A stretch of DNA of 64,000 nt from the NCBI RefSeq assembly GCF_014268595.2, contig NZ_CP077091.1:5952501-6016500 (forward strand), given 5' to 3'. Shown in pieces: positions 20,442-28,967 of the stretch (the stretch's first letter is position 1; the number at the start of each line of letters is the position of its first letter). This stretch comes from Pseudomonas hamedanensis (GTDB lineage Bacteria > Pseudomonadota > Gammaproteobacteria > Pseudomonadales > Pseudomonadaceae). The notes under the pieces are model-generated. The model was given only the letters and a program-made list of their open reading frames with translations, was not told the DNA's origin and made no database searches. A program made the translations under genes and the position numbers.

Positions 20442-21191
20442 GATGGCGTTTCCAGAAGGGGGTTGAGCAGCGTCGGGCAACGTTATCTCAGCGGCCGTGA
20501 CGAGGCAACCGGGAATTAGTTTGCGCAGATCGTCGATCACCAGTGCCGGCGATTCCTCGGCAATTGGCCGGCCATGGTTATAGCCGTAACTCAGTGCCAC
20601 ACACTTGACCCCCGCCGCTTTCGCCGCCAGCACGTCACTGCGCGAGTCACCGACGAACAAGGATTGCGAGGCCGGAATGTTGGCCATTTTCATCACGAAG
20701 AACAGCGCGGCCGGGTCAGGTTTCTTCTGCGGCAGGGTGTCGCCGCCGATGATCCACTTGAAGTAACGGCCGATTTTCATCTGATCCAGCAGCGGCGCGA
20801 CGAAACGCTCCGGCTTGTTGGTGATCAACGCCATGGCCACGCCTTGTTTGTGCAGCCACTTGAGGGTGTCGCGCACACCGGGATACACCACGGTCAGCTC
20901 ATGGCTGGCGCCGTAGGCCTCCATGAAAATCTCCAGCGCACGCTCGGCCTCGGTGTCATCCACCGCCGTGTGATCGATGCCACCGGCCAGCGCGCGACGC
21001 ACCAGCACCGGTGCGCCATTGCCAACCCATTCGCGCACCGCCGCGATGCCCGCAGGCGGGCGGCCGAGGGTGAGCAGCATGCGATCCACCGCCACCGCCA
21101 GATCGGGAACAGAATCGATCAGGGTGCCATCCAGATCGAACATCACCAACCGTGGCAGCTGCCCTGGGAACAACTGCTCAAAACCGCTCAT
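20373..21191 (-). CDS. gph: phosphoglycolate phosphatase
   Basis: HAD-family hydrolase removing 2-phosphoglycolate. The 272-residue product has motif [10 protein letters not shown] with the nucleophilic Asp, TNKPERF (motif II region), KKPDP (motif III Lys) and GDSRSD (motif IV). The HAD domain seems complete by about residue 225. The rest is a Pro/Val linker followed by a 22-residue segment homologous to the trpGDC leader peptide, so the C-terminus may be there for trpE control. The start overlaps the rpe stop by 4 bp; rpe-gph-trpE forms an operon. Confidence 0.95.
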   Translation of the reverse strand: MSGFEQLFPGQLPRLVMFDLDGTLIDSVPDLAVAVDRMLLTLGRPPAGIAAVREWVGNGAPVLVRRALAGGIDHTAVDDTEAERALEIFMEAYGASHELTVVYPGVRDTLKWLHKQGVAMALITNKPERFVAPLLDQMKIGRYFKWIIGGDTLPQKKPDPAALFFVMKMANIPASQSLFVGDSRSDVLAAKAAGVKCVALSYGYNHGRPIAEESPALVIDDLRKLIPGCLVTAAEITLPDAAQPPSGNAIVVVTRKLWMKVIKALARWRWRA

Positions 21192-21862
21192 GGCCGCGCC
21201 AGTGCCAGTTCGGAACGCATCTTGTCGATGACTTCCTGATAGTTTGGCGCGTTGAAAATGGCCGAACCGGCGACAAAGGTGTCAGCGCCAGCGGCAGCGA
21301 TTTCGCGGATGTTGTTGACGTTGACGCCGCCGTCGATTTCCAGGCGGATGTCACGGCCCGAAGCGTCGATGATCGCCCGCGCTTCACGCAGTTTGTCGAG
21401 GGTGCCGGGAATGAACTTCTGCCCGCCGAAGCCTGGGTTGACGCTCATCAGCAAAACCATGTCGACCTTGTCGATCACGTACTTGAGCACGTCCAGCGGG
21501 GTCGCCGGGTTGAACACCAGGCCGGACTTGCAGCCACCTTCACGGATCAGTTGCAGCGAGCGGTCGACGTGCAGCGTGGCTTCCGGGTGAAAGGTGATGT
21601 ACGTCGCGCCGGCCTCGATGAAATCGCCAACGATGCGATCCACCGGGCTGACCATCAGGTGCGCGTCGATCGGCGCGGTGACGCCGTACTTGCGCAGTGC
21701 GGCGCAGACCATCGGGCCGATGGTCAGGTTCGGCACGTAGTGGTTGTCCATGACGTCGAAATGGACGAAGTCGGCGCCGGCGGCGAGAACGTTGTCCACT
21801 TCCTCGCCGAGGCGGGCGAAGTCGGCGGAGAGGATCGACGGAGCAATTACGAAGGGCTGCAT
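21188..21862 (-). CDS. rpe: ribulose-phosphate 3-epimerase
   Basis: Pentose-phosphate pathway epimerase interconverting ribulose-5-P and xylulose-5-P. The 224-residue TIM barrel has [10 protein letters not shown] at the N-terminus, the metal-binding [21 protein letters not shown] and DGGVN. The start at 21862 gives the family N-terminus; an extension to 21928 is unconserved. It leads the rpe-gph-trpE run and overlaps gph by 4 bp. Confidence 0.97.
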   Translation of the reverse strand: MQPFVIAPSILSADFARLGEEVDNVLAAGADFVHFDVMDNHYVPNLTIGPMVCAALRKYGVTAPIDAHLMVSPVDRIVGDFIEAGATYITFHPEATLHVDRSLQLIREGGCKSGLVFNPATPLDVLKYVIDKVDMVLLMSVNPGFGGQKFIPGTLDKLREARAIIDASGRDIRLEIDGGVNVNNIREIAAAGADTFVAGSAIFNAPNYQEVIDKMRSELALARP

Positions 21863-21976
21863 GACGCACCTGTGCTGAGCTAAATCACGATGGCGCGCAT
21901 TGTATACCTCAAGTTTGTGCGCACGCACCGTGACCGCGATGATTGGGTTGTGCCATGAGTCCTCAGCGACTGTGCC

Positions 21977-23125
21977 TCAGTAGGCCGCGCGGTAGATCTT
22001 CTCGATGTCGGCGGCGCTGAGCTTGCGCGGATTGTTGCGCATCAGGCGCTCGATCCCGGCGGCTTCCACGGCCATCGCCGGGATCGCCTCTTCCGGCACG
22101 CCGAAGCTGCGCAGCCCGGCGGGGATTTCTACCGCCGCGCACAAGTCCGTCATCGCCTGCACGGCTTTGTCCGCCGCCTCGTTCGCGCTCAGATGAGCGG
22201 TCTTCACGCCCATGGCTTCGGCAATATCCTGCATGCGTTCGACGCAGGCCATTTTGTTCCAGGTCATGACATAGGGCAGCAGCAAGGCGTTACTGACGCC
22301 GTGGGCAATGTTGAAACGCCCGCCCAGCGGATAGGCCAACGCATGCACTGCACCCACCCCGGCGTTGCCGAACGCCATGCCGGCCATCAGGCTGGCGGTG
22401 GCCATGTCTTCGCGCGCTTGCAGGTTGGCGCCGTTGGCGTAAGCCTTGGGCAAGGCGCTGGCAATCAGTTTGATCGCACCAATGGCGAGGGAATCGGTGA
22501 TCGGCGAGGCATTCACCGACAGATAGGATTCGATGGCGTGCACCAGCGCATCGACGCCACTGGCCGCGGTGACGCTGCGCGGACAGGTCAGGGTCATTTG
22601 CGGGCTGACCAGTGCGACGTCCGGCAGCAGGAAATCGCTGACGATGCCTTTCTTCAGTTGCGCAACCTTGTCCGAAAGAATCGCGACGTTGGTCACCTCC
22701 GAGCCGGTGCCGGCGGTGGTCGGGATGGCGATCAGCGGCGGGCCTTTGCGCGGCACCTGATCGACGCCGAACAGGTCCTCAAGTGCGCCGTGGTAACCGG
22801 CGTACGCGGCGACACTTTTGGCGATGTCGATGGCGCTGCCGCCACCGAGGCCGATCAAACCGTCATGCCCGCCTTCGCGGTAGGCGCGCATGCAGTCCTC
22901 GACGATGGCGATCTCCGGGTCGGGCAGCACGCGGTCGAAAATCTCGTACTCGCGCCCACCGAGTTGTACCAGCGCCAGCTCGACGGTGCCGGACTTGACC
23001 AGCGCGGCGTCGGTGACGATCAGCGGGTTGTCGATGTCCAGCCGGGTGAGCTCTGCCGCCAGTTGTTCGATGGCTGCGGCGCCGGTGATCAGTTTGTGAG
23101 CGATTTTGAACTGGGACAGACTCAT
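21977..23125 (-). CDS. iron-containing alcohol dehydrogenase
   Basis: Group III (Fe-dependent) alcohol dehydrogenase of 382 residues, substrate not determinable. GGGSAIDIAK binds the NAD(P) pyrophosphate, and the metal ligands are visible in the series D..H (SGVDALVHAIE), HALAYPLG and HGVSNA. The start at 23125 is chosen from family N-termini; a longer reading to 23161 is weakly supported. It stands 114 bp before rpe and is separated from the ABC operon by a large palindromic repeat. Confidence 0.9.
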   Translation of the reverse strand: MSLSQFKIAHKLITGAAAIEQLAAELTRLDIDNPLIVTDAALVKSGTVELALVQLGGREYEIFDRVLPDPEIAIVEDCMRAYREGGHDGLIGLGGGSAIDIAKSVAAYAGYHGALEDLFGVDQVPRKGPPLIAIPTTAGTGSEVTNVAILSDKVAQLKKGIVSDFLLPDVALVSPQMTLTCPRSVTAASGVDALVHAIESYLSVNASPITDSLAIGAIKLIASALPKAYANGANLQAREDMATASLMAGMAFGNAGVGAVHALAYPLGGRFNIAHGVSNALLLPYVMTWNKMACVERMQDIAEAMGVKTAHLSANEAADKAVQAMTDLCAAVEIPAGLRSFGVPEEAIPAMAVEAAGIERLMRNNPRKLSAADIEKIYRAAY

Positions 23126-23235
23126 GGTGCGCAGCCTCTTATAGATAGGGGAGCTGGGCACAAGATTAGCTGGGGATTTGGGGTTGTCTGCTATTCAGGG
23201 TGTGAATGACCGAGAACGTTCACTACTCCGCTCAC

Positions 23236-23350
23236 TGATCGTTCCCACGCTCCGCGTGGTAACGCAGCCGGGGACGCTCTGCGTCCCATCCACGAGCTGG
23301 AACGCGGAGCGTCCCGAGAGGCATTCCCACGCGGAGCGTGGGAACGATCA
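23236..23350. repeat. long palindromic repeat (CGTTCCCACGCTCCGCGTGG family)
   Basis: Outer arms TGATCGTTCCCACGCTCCGCG and its inverse at the right end enclose a second inverted pair, GGGACGC..CTGCGTCCC and GCGGAGCGTCCC. The 115-bp element can form a cruciform. It begins right at the stop of the last permease gene and may act as a 3' transcript structure. It differs from the REP elements elsewhere. Confidence 0.85.
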
Positions 23351-23353
23351 GCG

Positions 23354-24178
23354 TCAGATTTGGGCGGTACGCAGTTTCTCGCTTCGGCCACGCAGCCATT
23401 CCAGGGTCAGCAGCAAGATCACCGAGAAGGCAATCAGCAACGTCGCGGCAGCGGCGATAGTCGGACTGAGGTTCTCGCGAATCCCGCTGAACATCTGCCG
23501 AGGCAAGGTCGCCTGCTCGGGCCCTGCCAGAAACAGCGTCACCACCACTTCATCAAACGAAGTGGCAAAGGCAAACAGCGCCCCGGAAATCACCCCCGGC
23601 GCGATCAGCGGCAAGGTCACCCGGCGAAACGCGGTCAGCGGCGAAGCCCCAAGGCTGGCAGCCGCTCGCACCAGATTGTGATTAAAGCCCTGCAACGTCG
23701 CCGACACGGTGATGATCACAAACGGCACACCCAGTACCGCGTGCACGACGATTAGCGAGAAGAAACTATTGCCAAGGCCCAGCGGCGCGAAGAACAGATA
23801 ACTCGCCACACCGATGATCACTACCGGTACCACCATCGGCGAAATCACCAGCGCCATCACCAGCGATTTGCCCGGGAAGTCCCCGCGAGTCAGGCCGATG
23901 GCCGCCAGGGTGCCGAAAATCATCGCCAGCACGGTCGCGGCCGGAGCAACGATGATGCTGTTCTTCAGGGCGCGCATCCATTCCGCCGAGGCAAAGAAGT
24001 CGTGGTACCACTGCAGCGAAAAACCCTGCAGGGGGTAGACCAGAAAACTTCCCGAGTTGAACGACAGCGGCACGATCACCAGCACCGGCAGAATCAGGAA
24101 CAACAGGATCAGGCCGCAGAGGATCCGCAGGCTGTAGAACCACACCCGTTCAACGGGCGACATGTAAGGACTCAGCAT
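23354..24178 (-). CDS. ABC transporter permease (PotC/PotI type)
   Basis: Inner-membrane permease subunit of 274 residues with six predicted helices and the cytoplasmic EAA loop AAASLGASPLTAFRRVTLPLI (ATPase contact). The family is that of spermidine/putrescine and related importers. It is the last gene of a leftward ATPase - binding protein - permease - permease cluster, 12 bp after the preceding permease. Substrate assignment rests on family similarity only. Confidence 0.9.
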   Translation of the reverse strand: MLSPYMSPVERVWFYSLRILCGLILLFLILPVLVIVPLSFNSGSFLVYPLQGFSLQWYHDFFASAEWMRALKNSIIVAPAATVLAMIFGTLAAIGLTRGDFPGKSLVMALVISPMVVPVVIIGVASYLFFAPLGLGNSFFSLIVVHAVLGVPFVIITVSATLQGFNHNLVRAAASLGASPLTAFRRVTLPLIAPGVISGALFAFATSFDEVVVTLFLAGPEQATLPRQMFSGIRENLSPTIAAAATLLIAFSVILLLTLEWLRGRSEKLRTAQI

Positions 24179-24190
24179 TGCAAATTCCCC

Positions 24191-25438
24191 TTAGCTCAGG
24201 CGCAGGCGACTGGCGCCCACCAGCCAGCTGTAGATCAGATAAAGCACCACGGTCGCCAGCAAGAGCAGACCGCCCAGCGCGGTGGCCATGCCCCAGTTGA
24301 TGCTGGTGTTGGTGTAGAAGGCGACGAAGTAGCTGACCATTTGGTCGTTCGGGCTGCCGAGCAGCGCCGGGGTGATGTAGTAGCCGATGGCGAGGATGAA
24401 CACCAACAGGCACCCGGCGCCGACGCCGGCGTAGGTCTGCGGGAAGTACACCCGCCAGAAACTGGCGAACGGATGGCAGCCGAGGGAAATCGCCGCGCGC
24501 ATGTAGGTTGGCGAGATGCCTTTCATCACGCTGTAGATCGGCAGAATCATGAACGGCAGCAGAATGTGCACCATCGAGATGTAGACGCCGGTACGGTTGA
24601 ACACCAACTCCAGCGGCTTATCAATGATGCCCATCGCCAGCAATGCGCTGTTGATCAGACCGCCGGATTGCAGCAACACGATCCACGCGGCAACGCGCAC
24701 CAGAATCGAAGTCCAGAACGGCAGCAACACCAGAATCATCAGCAGGTTGCTCTGTCGCGATGGCAGGTTCGCCAGCAGGTACGCCAATGGATAAGCCAGC
24801 AACAGGCAGATCACGGTGATGACCAGCCCCATCCAGAAGGTGCGGGCAAAGATGTCGAGGTAGATTGCCTGGTCCGGGGTCGCCGGGGCGAGCTCGCCGA
24901 GGTCATCGATTCGGTGGTCGACCGCCGCGAGCAAGTAATACGGGGTGATGCTATTGGTGTTGCGCTTGACCGCTTGCCAGTAGGCCGGATCGCCCCAACG
25001 CTCGTCCAGCGCTTCGAGCGCTTCTTTATAGGAGGCCGGTTCGCTGGCGAACGGCAGCGCACGAGCGGTTTTGGTCAGCAGGCTGCGGTAGCCGGCCAAC
25101 TCCATGTTCAAGCGCTTGGACAGATCGCCCAGCGTCTGGTTTTTGCGGGCTTCGGCGAGGTCTTCGCTGGCAGCCTTGTACACCGGTTCGGCGGGCAGAC
25201 CGCGGCCGTCCCAACCCGCGATGGCCGTAACGGTGCGCGGCATGCCGCCGACCACTTCCGGGTTGCCGACGCTTTTATAGAGCAGCGCCACGATCGGCAC
25301 CAGAAACACCAGCAACAGAAACAGCACCAGCGGCGCAATCAGCGCCTGCGCTTTCCAGCGGTTGACCCGCTCGGCGTGCTTGAGCTTCTGCTTCAAGGTG
25401 GGGCTGGCGCCCTCGTTCAGGGGAACGGCGATGGCCAT
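24191..25438 (-). CDS. ABC transporter permease (PotB/PotH type)
   Basis: Permease subunit of 415 residues, longer than the usual 280-310. After the first membrane helix (about residues 32-54) there is an insertion of about 150 residues, predicted periplasmic, with AGYRSLLTKTARALPFASEPASYKE. The remaining helices and the EAA loop AISLGCHPFASFWRVYFPQ follow. Start at 25438; the long upstream reading to 25675 crosses a repeat and is not coding. Such an insertion is known in some Pseudomonas polyamine-type permeases. Confidence 0.88.
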   Translation of the reverse strand: MAIAVPLNEGASPTLKQKLKHAERVNRWKAQALIAPLVLFLLLVFLVPIVALLYKSVGNPEVVGGMPRTVTAIAGWDGRGLPAEPVYKAASEDLAEARKNQTLGDLSKRLNMELAGYRSLLTKTARALPFASEPASYKEALEALDERWGDPAYWQAVKRNTNSITPYYLLAAVDHRIDDLGELAPATPDQAIYLDIFARTFWMGLVITVICLLLAYPLAYLLANLPSRQSNLLMILVLLPFWTSILVRVAAWIVLLQSGGLINSALLAMGIIDKPLELVFNRTGVYISMVHILLPFMILPIYSVMKGISPTYMRAAISLGCHPFASFWRVYFPQTYAGVGAGCLLVFILAIGYYITPALLGSPNDQMVSYFVAFYTNTSINWGMATALGGLLLLATVVLYLIYSWLVGASRLRLS

Positions 25439-25510
25439 GACGTACTCCGCAAATCTTTTGATCGTTACAGAGGTGGCGAGCCACCTCTGTTGTATTGAAA
25501 CACCGCTAAC

Positions 25511-25659
25511 TGTGGGAGCGAGCCTTGTGGCGAGGGGATTTATCCCCGTTCGGCTGCGCAGCAGTCGTAAAACCTGAGAATGCGGTTTATCTGACCCACC
25601 GAGCGGGTATGGCTTTGGGGCTGCTTCGCAACCCGACGGGGATAAATCCCCTCGCCACA
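25511..25659. repeat. palindromic repeat (GAGGGGATTTATCCCCG family) within the ABC operon
   Basis: TGTGGGAGCGAGCC..TGGCGAGGGGATTTATCCCCGT at the left is mirrored by ACGGGGATAAATCCCCTCGCCACA at the right, about 149 bp in total. It sits in the 260-bp gap between the binding-protein gene and the permeases. This may stabilise the upstream binding-protein mRNA, a common use of such hairpins. Confidence 0.85.
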
Positions 25660-25698
25660 CATTCACCCTTGCCATTTCCCGTACAGGTAAGAAAGTGG

Positions 25699-26742
25699 TT
25701 ATTTCGCAGCCCAGGAATTAAAGCGCTGTTCCAGCTGCTCGCCGTTGTCAGCCCAGAAGCTGACGTCGATCTGCACCTGGTTGGCGATGTTTTCCGGGGT
25801 GGTCGGCATGTCTTTCAGAACATCCTTGGCCAGCAGCGGCACTGCCTGAGTGTTGGCCGGGCCGTAGGCGATGTTTTCCGAATAGGTCTTCTGCTGCTGC
25901 GGCTGCACCGAGAAGGCGATGAATTTCTTCGCCGCTTCGGCGCGCTTGGCGTCCAGGCCTTTAGGGATCGCCCAGGCGTCGAAGTCGTAGATGCCGCCGT
26001 TCCACACCACTTTCAGGTTGGATTCTTTCTGCACGGCGGCGATACGACCGTTATAGGCCGAGCTCATGACCACATCACCAGAAGCGAGGTATTGCGGCGG
26101 TTGCGCGCCGGCTTCCCACCATTGAATGCTTGGCTTGAGTTCATCGAGTTTTTTGAACGCGCGATCCTGACCGTCCTTGCCGGCCAGCACCTTGTAGACG
26201 TCTTTTGGCGCCACGCCATCGGCCATCAACGCGAATTCAAGGGTGTACTTGGCGCCTTTACGCAGGCCACGCTTGCCCGGGAATTGCTTGGTGTCCCAGA
26301 AATCCGCCCAACTGGTCGGTGCGGTTTTCAGCTTGTCGGCGTTGTAAGCAAGCACAGTCGACCAGACGAAGAAACCCACGCCGCACGGCTGAATCGCGCC
26401 TTTGACGTAGTCTTCGGTCTTGCCGAACAGGGCTGGGTCGAGTTGCTCGAACATGTCTTCGTCGCAACCACGGGACAGCTCTGGCGATTCAACTTCTACC
26501 AAGTCCCAGGACACGCTCTTGGTGTCGACCATGGCTTTGACCTTGGCCATTTCGCCGTTGTACTCGCCGGCAACAATCTTCCCATTGCCTGCTGCTTCCC
26601 ACGGGGCATAGAAGGCTTTGACTTGCGCCGCCTTGTTCGCCCCGCCAAACGACACCACGGTCAAATCCGGGCCGGCGGCCATCGCGCCGGTCGCACCCAT
26701 CAGGCCCAGAGTCAGGGCGGTGAACTTCAGGGATCTCAACAT
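25699..26742 (-). CDS. ABC transporter periplasmic substrate-binding protein (polyamine type)
   Basis: Predicted secreted binding protein of 347 residues. A signal peptide (about 1-22, ending GAMAA) is followed by a PotD/SBP_bac_8-like fold starting DLTVVSFGGANKAAQ. YNADKL, SSAYNGR and FDAWAIPKG are typical strands lining the cleft. Two cysteines in the mature part (RGCDED and QPCGVG) could form a disulfide. It sits between the ATPase and the permeases. Ligand class is inferred from family resemblance. Confidence 0.9.
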   Translation of the reverse strand: MLRSLKFTALTLGLMGATGAMAAGPDLTVVSFGGANKAAQVKAFYAPWEAAGNGKIVAGEYNGEMAKVKAMVDTKSVSWDLVEVESPELSRGCDEDMFEQLDPALFGKTEDYVKGAIQPCGVGFFVWSTVLAYNADKLKTAPTSWADFWDTKQFPGKRGLRKGAKYTLEFALMADGVAPKDVYKVLAGKDGQDRAFKKLDELKPSIQWWEAGAQPPQYLASGDVVMSSAYNGRIAAVQKESNLKVVWNGGIYDFDAWAIPKGLDAKRAEAAKKFIAFSVQPQQQKTYSENIAYGPANTQAVPLLAKDVLKDMPTTPENIANQVQIDVSFWADNGEQLEQRFNSWAAK

Positions 26743-26790
26743 TTATTGTTCTCTCCACGTGCAGGGTTGGTGTTGGTATTGCCGGGGCGC

Positions 26791-27915
26791 TTAGTGCGCC
26801 TCTAAAAGAGGATCGAGCGCGCGAACGTGCTCGACCTGCCAGCCAAGCGGAACCACGTCACCGACGCTGAGCGCTGGATCGAGCTCGGCAATCGGTTGTT
26901 TCACGAAGAAGTCGGTCTTGCCGCAGACTTCCAGGCGCACCCGGACGTGGTCGCCCAGATAGATGAATTCCGCCACCCTCCCTGAGAAGCGGTTGACACA
27001 TTGATCGCTGGAGCCGTTGAGGCTGACGCGTTCAGGACGAATCGACAGCGTGACTGGCTCACCGGTCTGGCCGACGTTGACCGCCAGCGCCTCGACCTTT
27101 TCGCCGCGGCCCAACTCGACCACGCAGCGCTCGCCGCTCTGGCTGAGCAGGCGCCCGTTGAGGCGATTGTTCTCGCCGATGAAATTGGCGACGAAGGTGT
27201 TTTTCGGTTCTTCGTAAAGCGTGCGCGGCGGCGCAATCTGCTGGATCTCGCCCTGATGGAACACCGCGACACGATCCGACATGGTCAGCGCTTCACCCTG
27301 GTCGTGGGTCACATAGACCACGGTTACGCCGAGGCGCTGGTGCAGGTGTTTGATCTCCATCTGCATGTGTTCGCGCAGTTGTTTGTCGAGCGCGCCCAAC
27401 GGTTCGTCCATCAACACCAGTTGCGGTTCGAACACCAGCGCACGGGCCAGCGCCACACGTTGCTGCTGCCCACCGGACAACTGCGCCGGATAGCGCGAAG
27501 CGAACGCGTCGAGCTGGACCATGCTGAGGACTTTCTTCACCCGGTCGCTGACGTCGCTTTTGTTCAGGCCACGGACGGTCAGCGGGAAGGCGAGGTTCTC
27601 GGCCACGGTCATGTGCGGGAACAATGCGTAGTTCTGAAACACCATGCCGATGTCGCGCTTGTGCGGTGGCACGTTGTTGATCGAGCGCCCGGCCAGGAGG
27701 ATTTCCCCGGCAGTTGGCGTTTCGAAACCGGCGAGCATCATCAGGCTGGTGGTCTTGCCGGAACCGGACGGCCCGAGCAGGGTAAGGAACTCGCCTTTGC
27801 GAATGTCCAGGTTGAGGTCTTTGACGATCAGGTTCTCGCCGTCGTAGCTCTTCTGCACTCCACGAAAGCTGACCAGCACATCACTGGCCCCTGCGTTTGA
27901 ATCGACCTGGCTCAT
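26791..27915 (-). CDS. ABC transporter ATP-binding protein (PotA type)
   Basis: ATPase subunit of 374 residues energising the importer. Walker A GPSGSGKTT, the Q-loop, signature LSGGQQQRVALARAL, Walker B LVLMDEP and the switch THDQGEA are intact. A C-terminal TOBE domain (about 285-365) is present. It is the first gene of the four-gene transport operon; an inverted repeat and a REPIN occupy the 338-bp gap upstream (27,916-28,253). Confidence 0.93.
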   Translation of the reverse strand: MSQVDSNAGASDVLVSFRGVQKSYDGENLIVKDLNLDIRKGEFLTLLGPSGSGKTTSLMMLAGFETPTAGEILLAGRSINNVPPHKRDIGMVFQNYALFPHMTVAENLAFPLTVRGLNKSDVSDRVKKVLSMVQLDAFASRYPAQLSGGQQQRVALARALVFEPQLVLMDEPLGALDKQLREHMQMEIKHLHQRLGVTVVYVTHDQGEALTMSDRVAVFHQGEIQQIAPPRTLYEEPKNTFVANFIGENNRLNGRLLSQSGERCVVELGRGEKVEALAVNVGQTGEPVTLSIRPERVSLNGSSDQCVNRFSGRVAEFIYLGDHVRVRLEVCGKTDFFVKQPIAELDPALSVGDVVPLGWQVEHVRALDPLLEAH

Positions 27916-28026
27916 ACCCGCACCTTTGTTGTTGATGACTGCTTGTTCATCAAGCCTAGTGGCTGGCAGCGGCCACGCAAATCGGGGCGCAGGAGAGAAT
28001 CGCTTAAGCGCGATGGAAGATTGGGG

Positions 28027-28042
28027 GTAGGGATTGCCCTAC
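28027..28042. promoter_or_regulatory. inverted repeat upstream of the ABC operon, possible operator
   Basis: GTAGGG-ATTG-CCCTAC, a 6-bp perfect dyad about 112 bp upstream of the ATPase start with no U-run to suggest a terminator. A NarL-type regulator gene lies next to it, so it could be a regulator site; this is inference. Confidence 0.3.
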
Positions 28043-28146
28043 AAGGATGGCGCTAATGGATAAGGCAGTGGCGAGTGGCGAGCTGCAAGCCGCAAGCAAG
28101 GGCAAAAGCGTCTGTCGTGAATGGATATGCCCGCACGCAAATCCCC

Positions 28147-28235
28147 TGTAGGAGTGAGCCTGCTCGCGATAGCGGTAGGTCAGTCGCTGAATTGTTTTCA
28201 GAAAGGACGCTATCGCGAGCAGGCTCACTCCTACA
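28147..28235. repeat. REPIN (GTAGGAGTGAGCC flavour)
   Basis: Inverse 24-nt arms at 28147-28170 and 28212-28235 with a 41-nt spacer. It lies between the response regulator gene and the ABC operon. Fragments of an AGCTGCAAGC-type repeat lie just left of it (28,078-28,100). Confidence 0.92.
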
Positions 28236-28253
28236 ATTTGATCGCGGTGATGC

Positions 28254-28883
28254 TCAGAGGAGTTTATGTTCCATCGCATATTTGACCAGTTCGGCCAGTG
28301 AAGTGATGTTGAGCTTCTGCATCAGCCTTGCCTTGTGCGTGCTGATGGTCTTGCTGCTCAGAGCCAGTTGCTGGGCGATGTCGTTGACGTTGGCGCCCTG
28401 GGCCAGGCGTTCGAACACCGAGAACTCGCGCTCGGACAACAGCGAATGCAGTGGCCGGGTATCGGTCAACCCGACTTCGAAGACCATGCGATCGGCCAGA
28501 TCCGGATCGATGTAACGCCCGCCTGCCGCCACTTTACGAATGGCTGTGAGCAACAGCGCCGGATCGCTGTCTTTAGTCGCATACCCGGCCGCGCCGACCT
28601 TTAATGCGCGCGCGGCCATCTGCGCTTCGTCATGCATCGACAACACCAGAATCGCCGGCGGGTTGTTCAGTGCGCGGATGCGCGGAATCGCTTCCAAACC
28701 ATTGACCCCAGGCATGGAGATGTCCAGCAACACCACTTCACAAGGCACGCTGCGCAGGGTTTCGAGCAGTTGCTCACCATTGCTCGCCTCACCCACCACT
28801 TGCAGGTCCTTGGCCAGGCCAATCAATTGCTTGATGCCCTCGCGAACGATGGTGTGGTCTTCGGCTACCAGTACACGGATCAC
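28254..28883 (-). CDS. NarL/FixJ-family response regulator
   Basis: Two-component regulator of 209 residues. The receiver domain has acidic ED at residues 8-9, phospho-acceptor D54 in LLDISMPG and a conserved Lys in ATKDSD. The C-terminal LuxR-type helix-turn-helix is SEREFSVFERLAQGANVNDIAQQL..KTISTHKARLMQKL. It follows the sensor kinase gene by 84 bp on the same strand, so it is the likely partner. Target genes may include the ABC importer directly downstream (inference from position). Confidence 0.93.
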   Translation of the reverse strand: MIRVLVAEDHTIVREGIKQLIGLAKDLQVVGEASNGEQLLETLRSVPCEVVLLDISMPGVNGLEAIPRIRALNNPPAILVLSMHDEAQMAARALKVGAAGYATKDSDPALLLTAIRKVAAGGRYIDPDLADRMVFEVGLTDTRPLHSLLSEREFSVFERLAQGANVNDIAQQLALSSKTISTHKARLMQKLNITSLAELVKYAMEHKLL

Positions 28884-28917
28884 AGTCTTCTCCAGATTTC
28901 AGGTACACACCCATTCC

Positions 28918-28941
28918 TGTAGGAGTGAGCCTGCTCGCGAT
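28918..28941. repeat. single REP inside the two-component operon
   Basis: One 24-nt arm TGTAGGAGTGAGCCTGCTCG.. in the 84-bp gap between sensor and regulator genes, with no inverted partner. Confidence 0.85.
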
Positions 28942-28967
28942 AGCGTCAGCCCAAACACCACAGACTT

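Noticed and set aside
24002-25498. 498-codon open frame opposite the permease gene
   Set aside because: Gln/His-rich mirror of membrane-helix codons, a usual artefact of permease genes.
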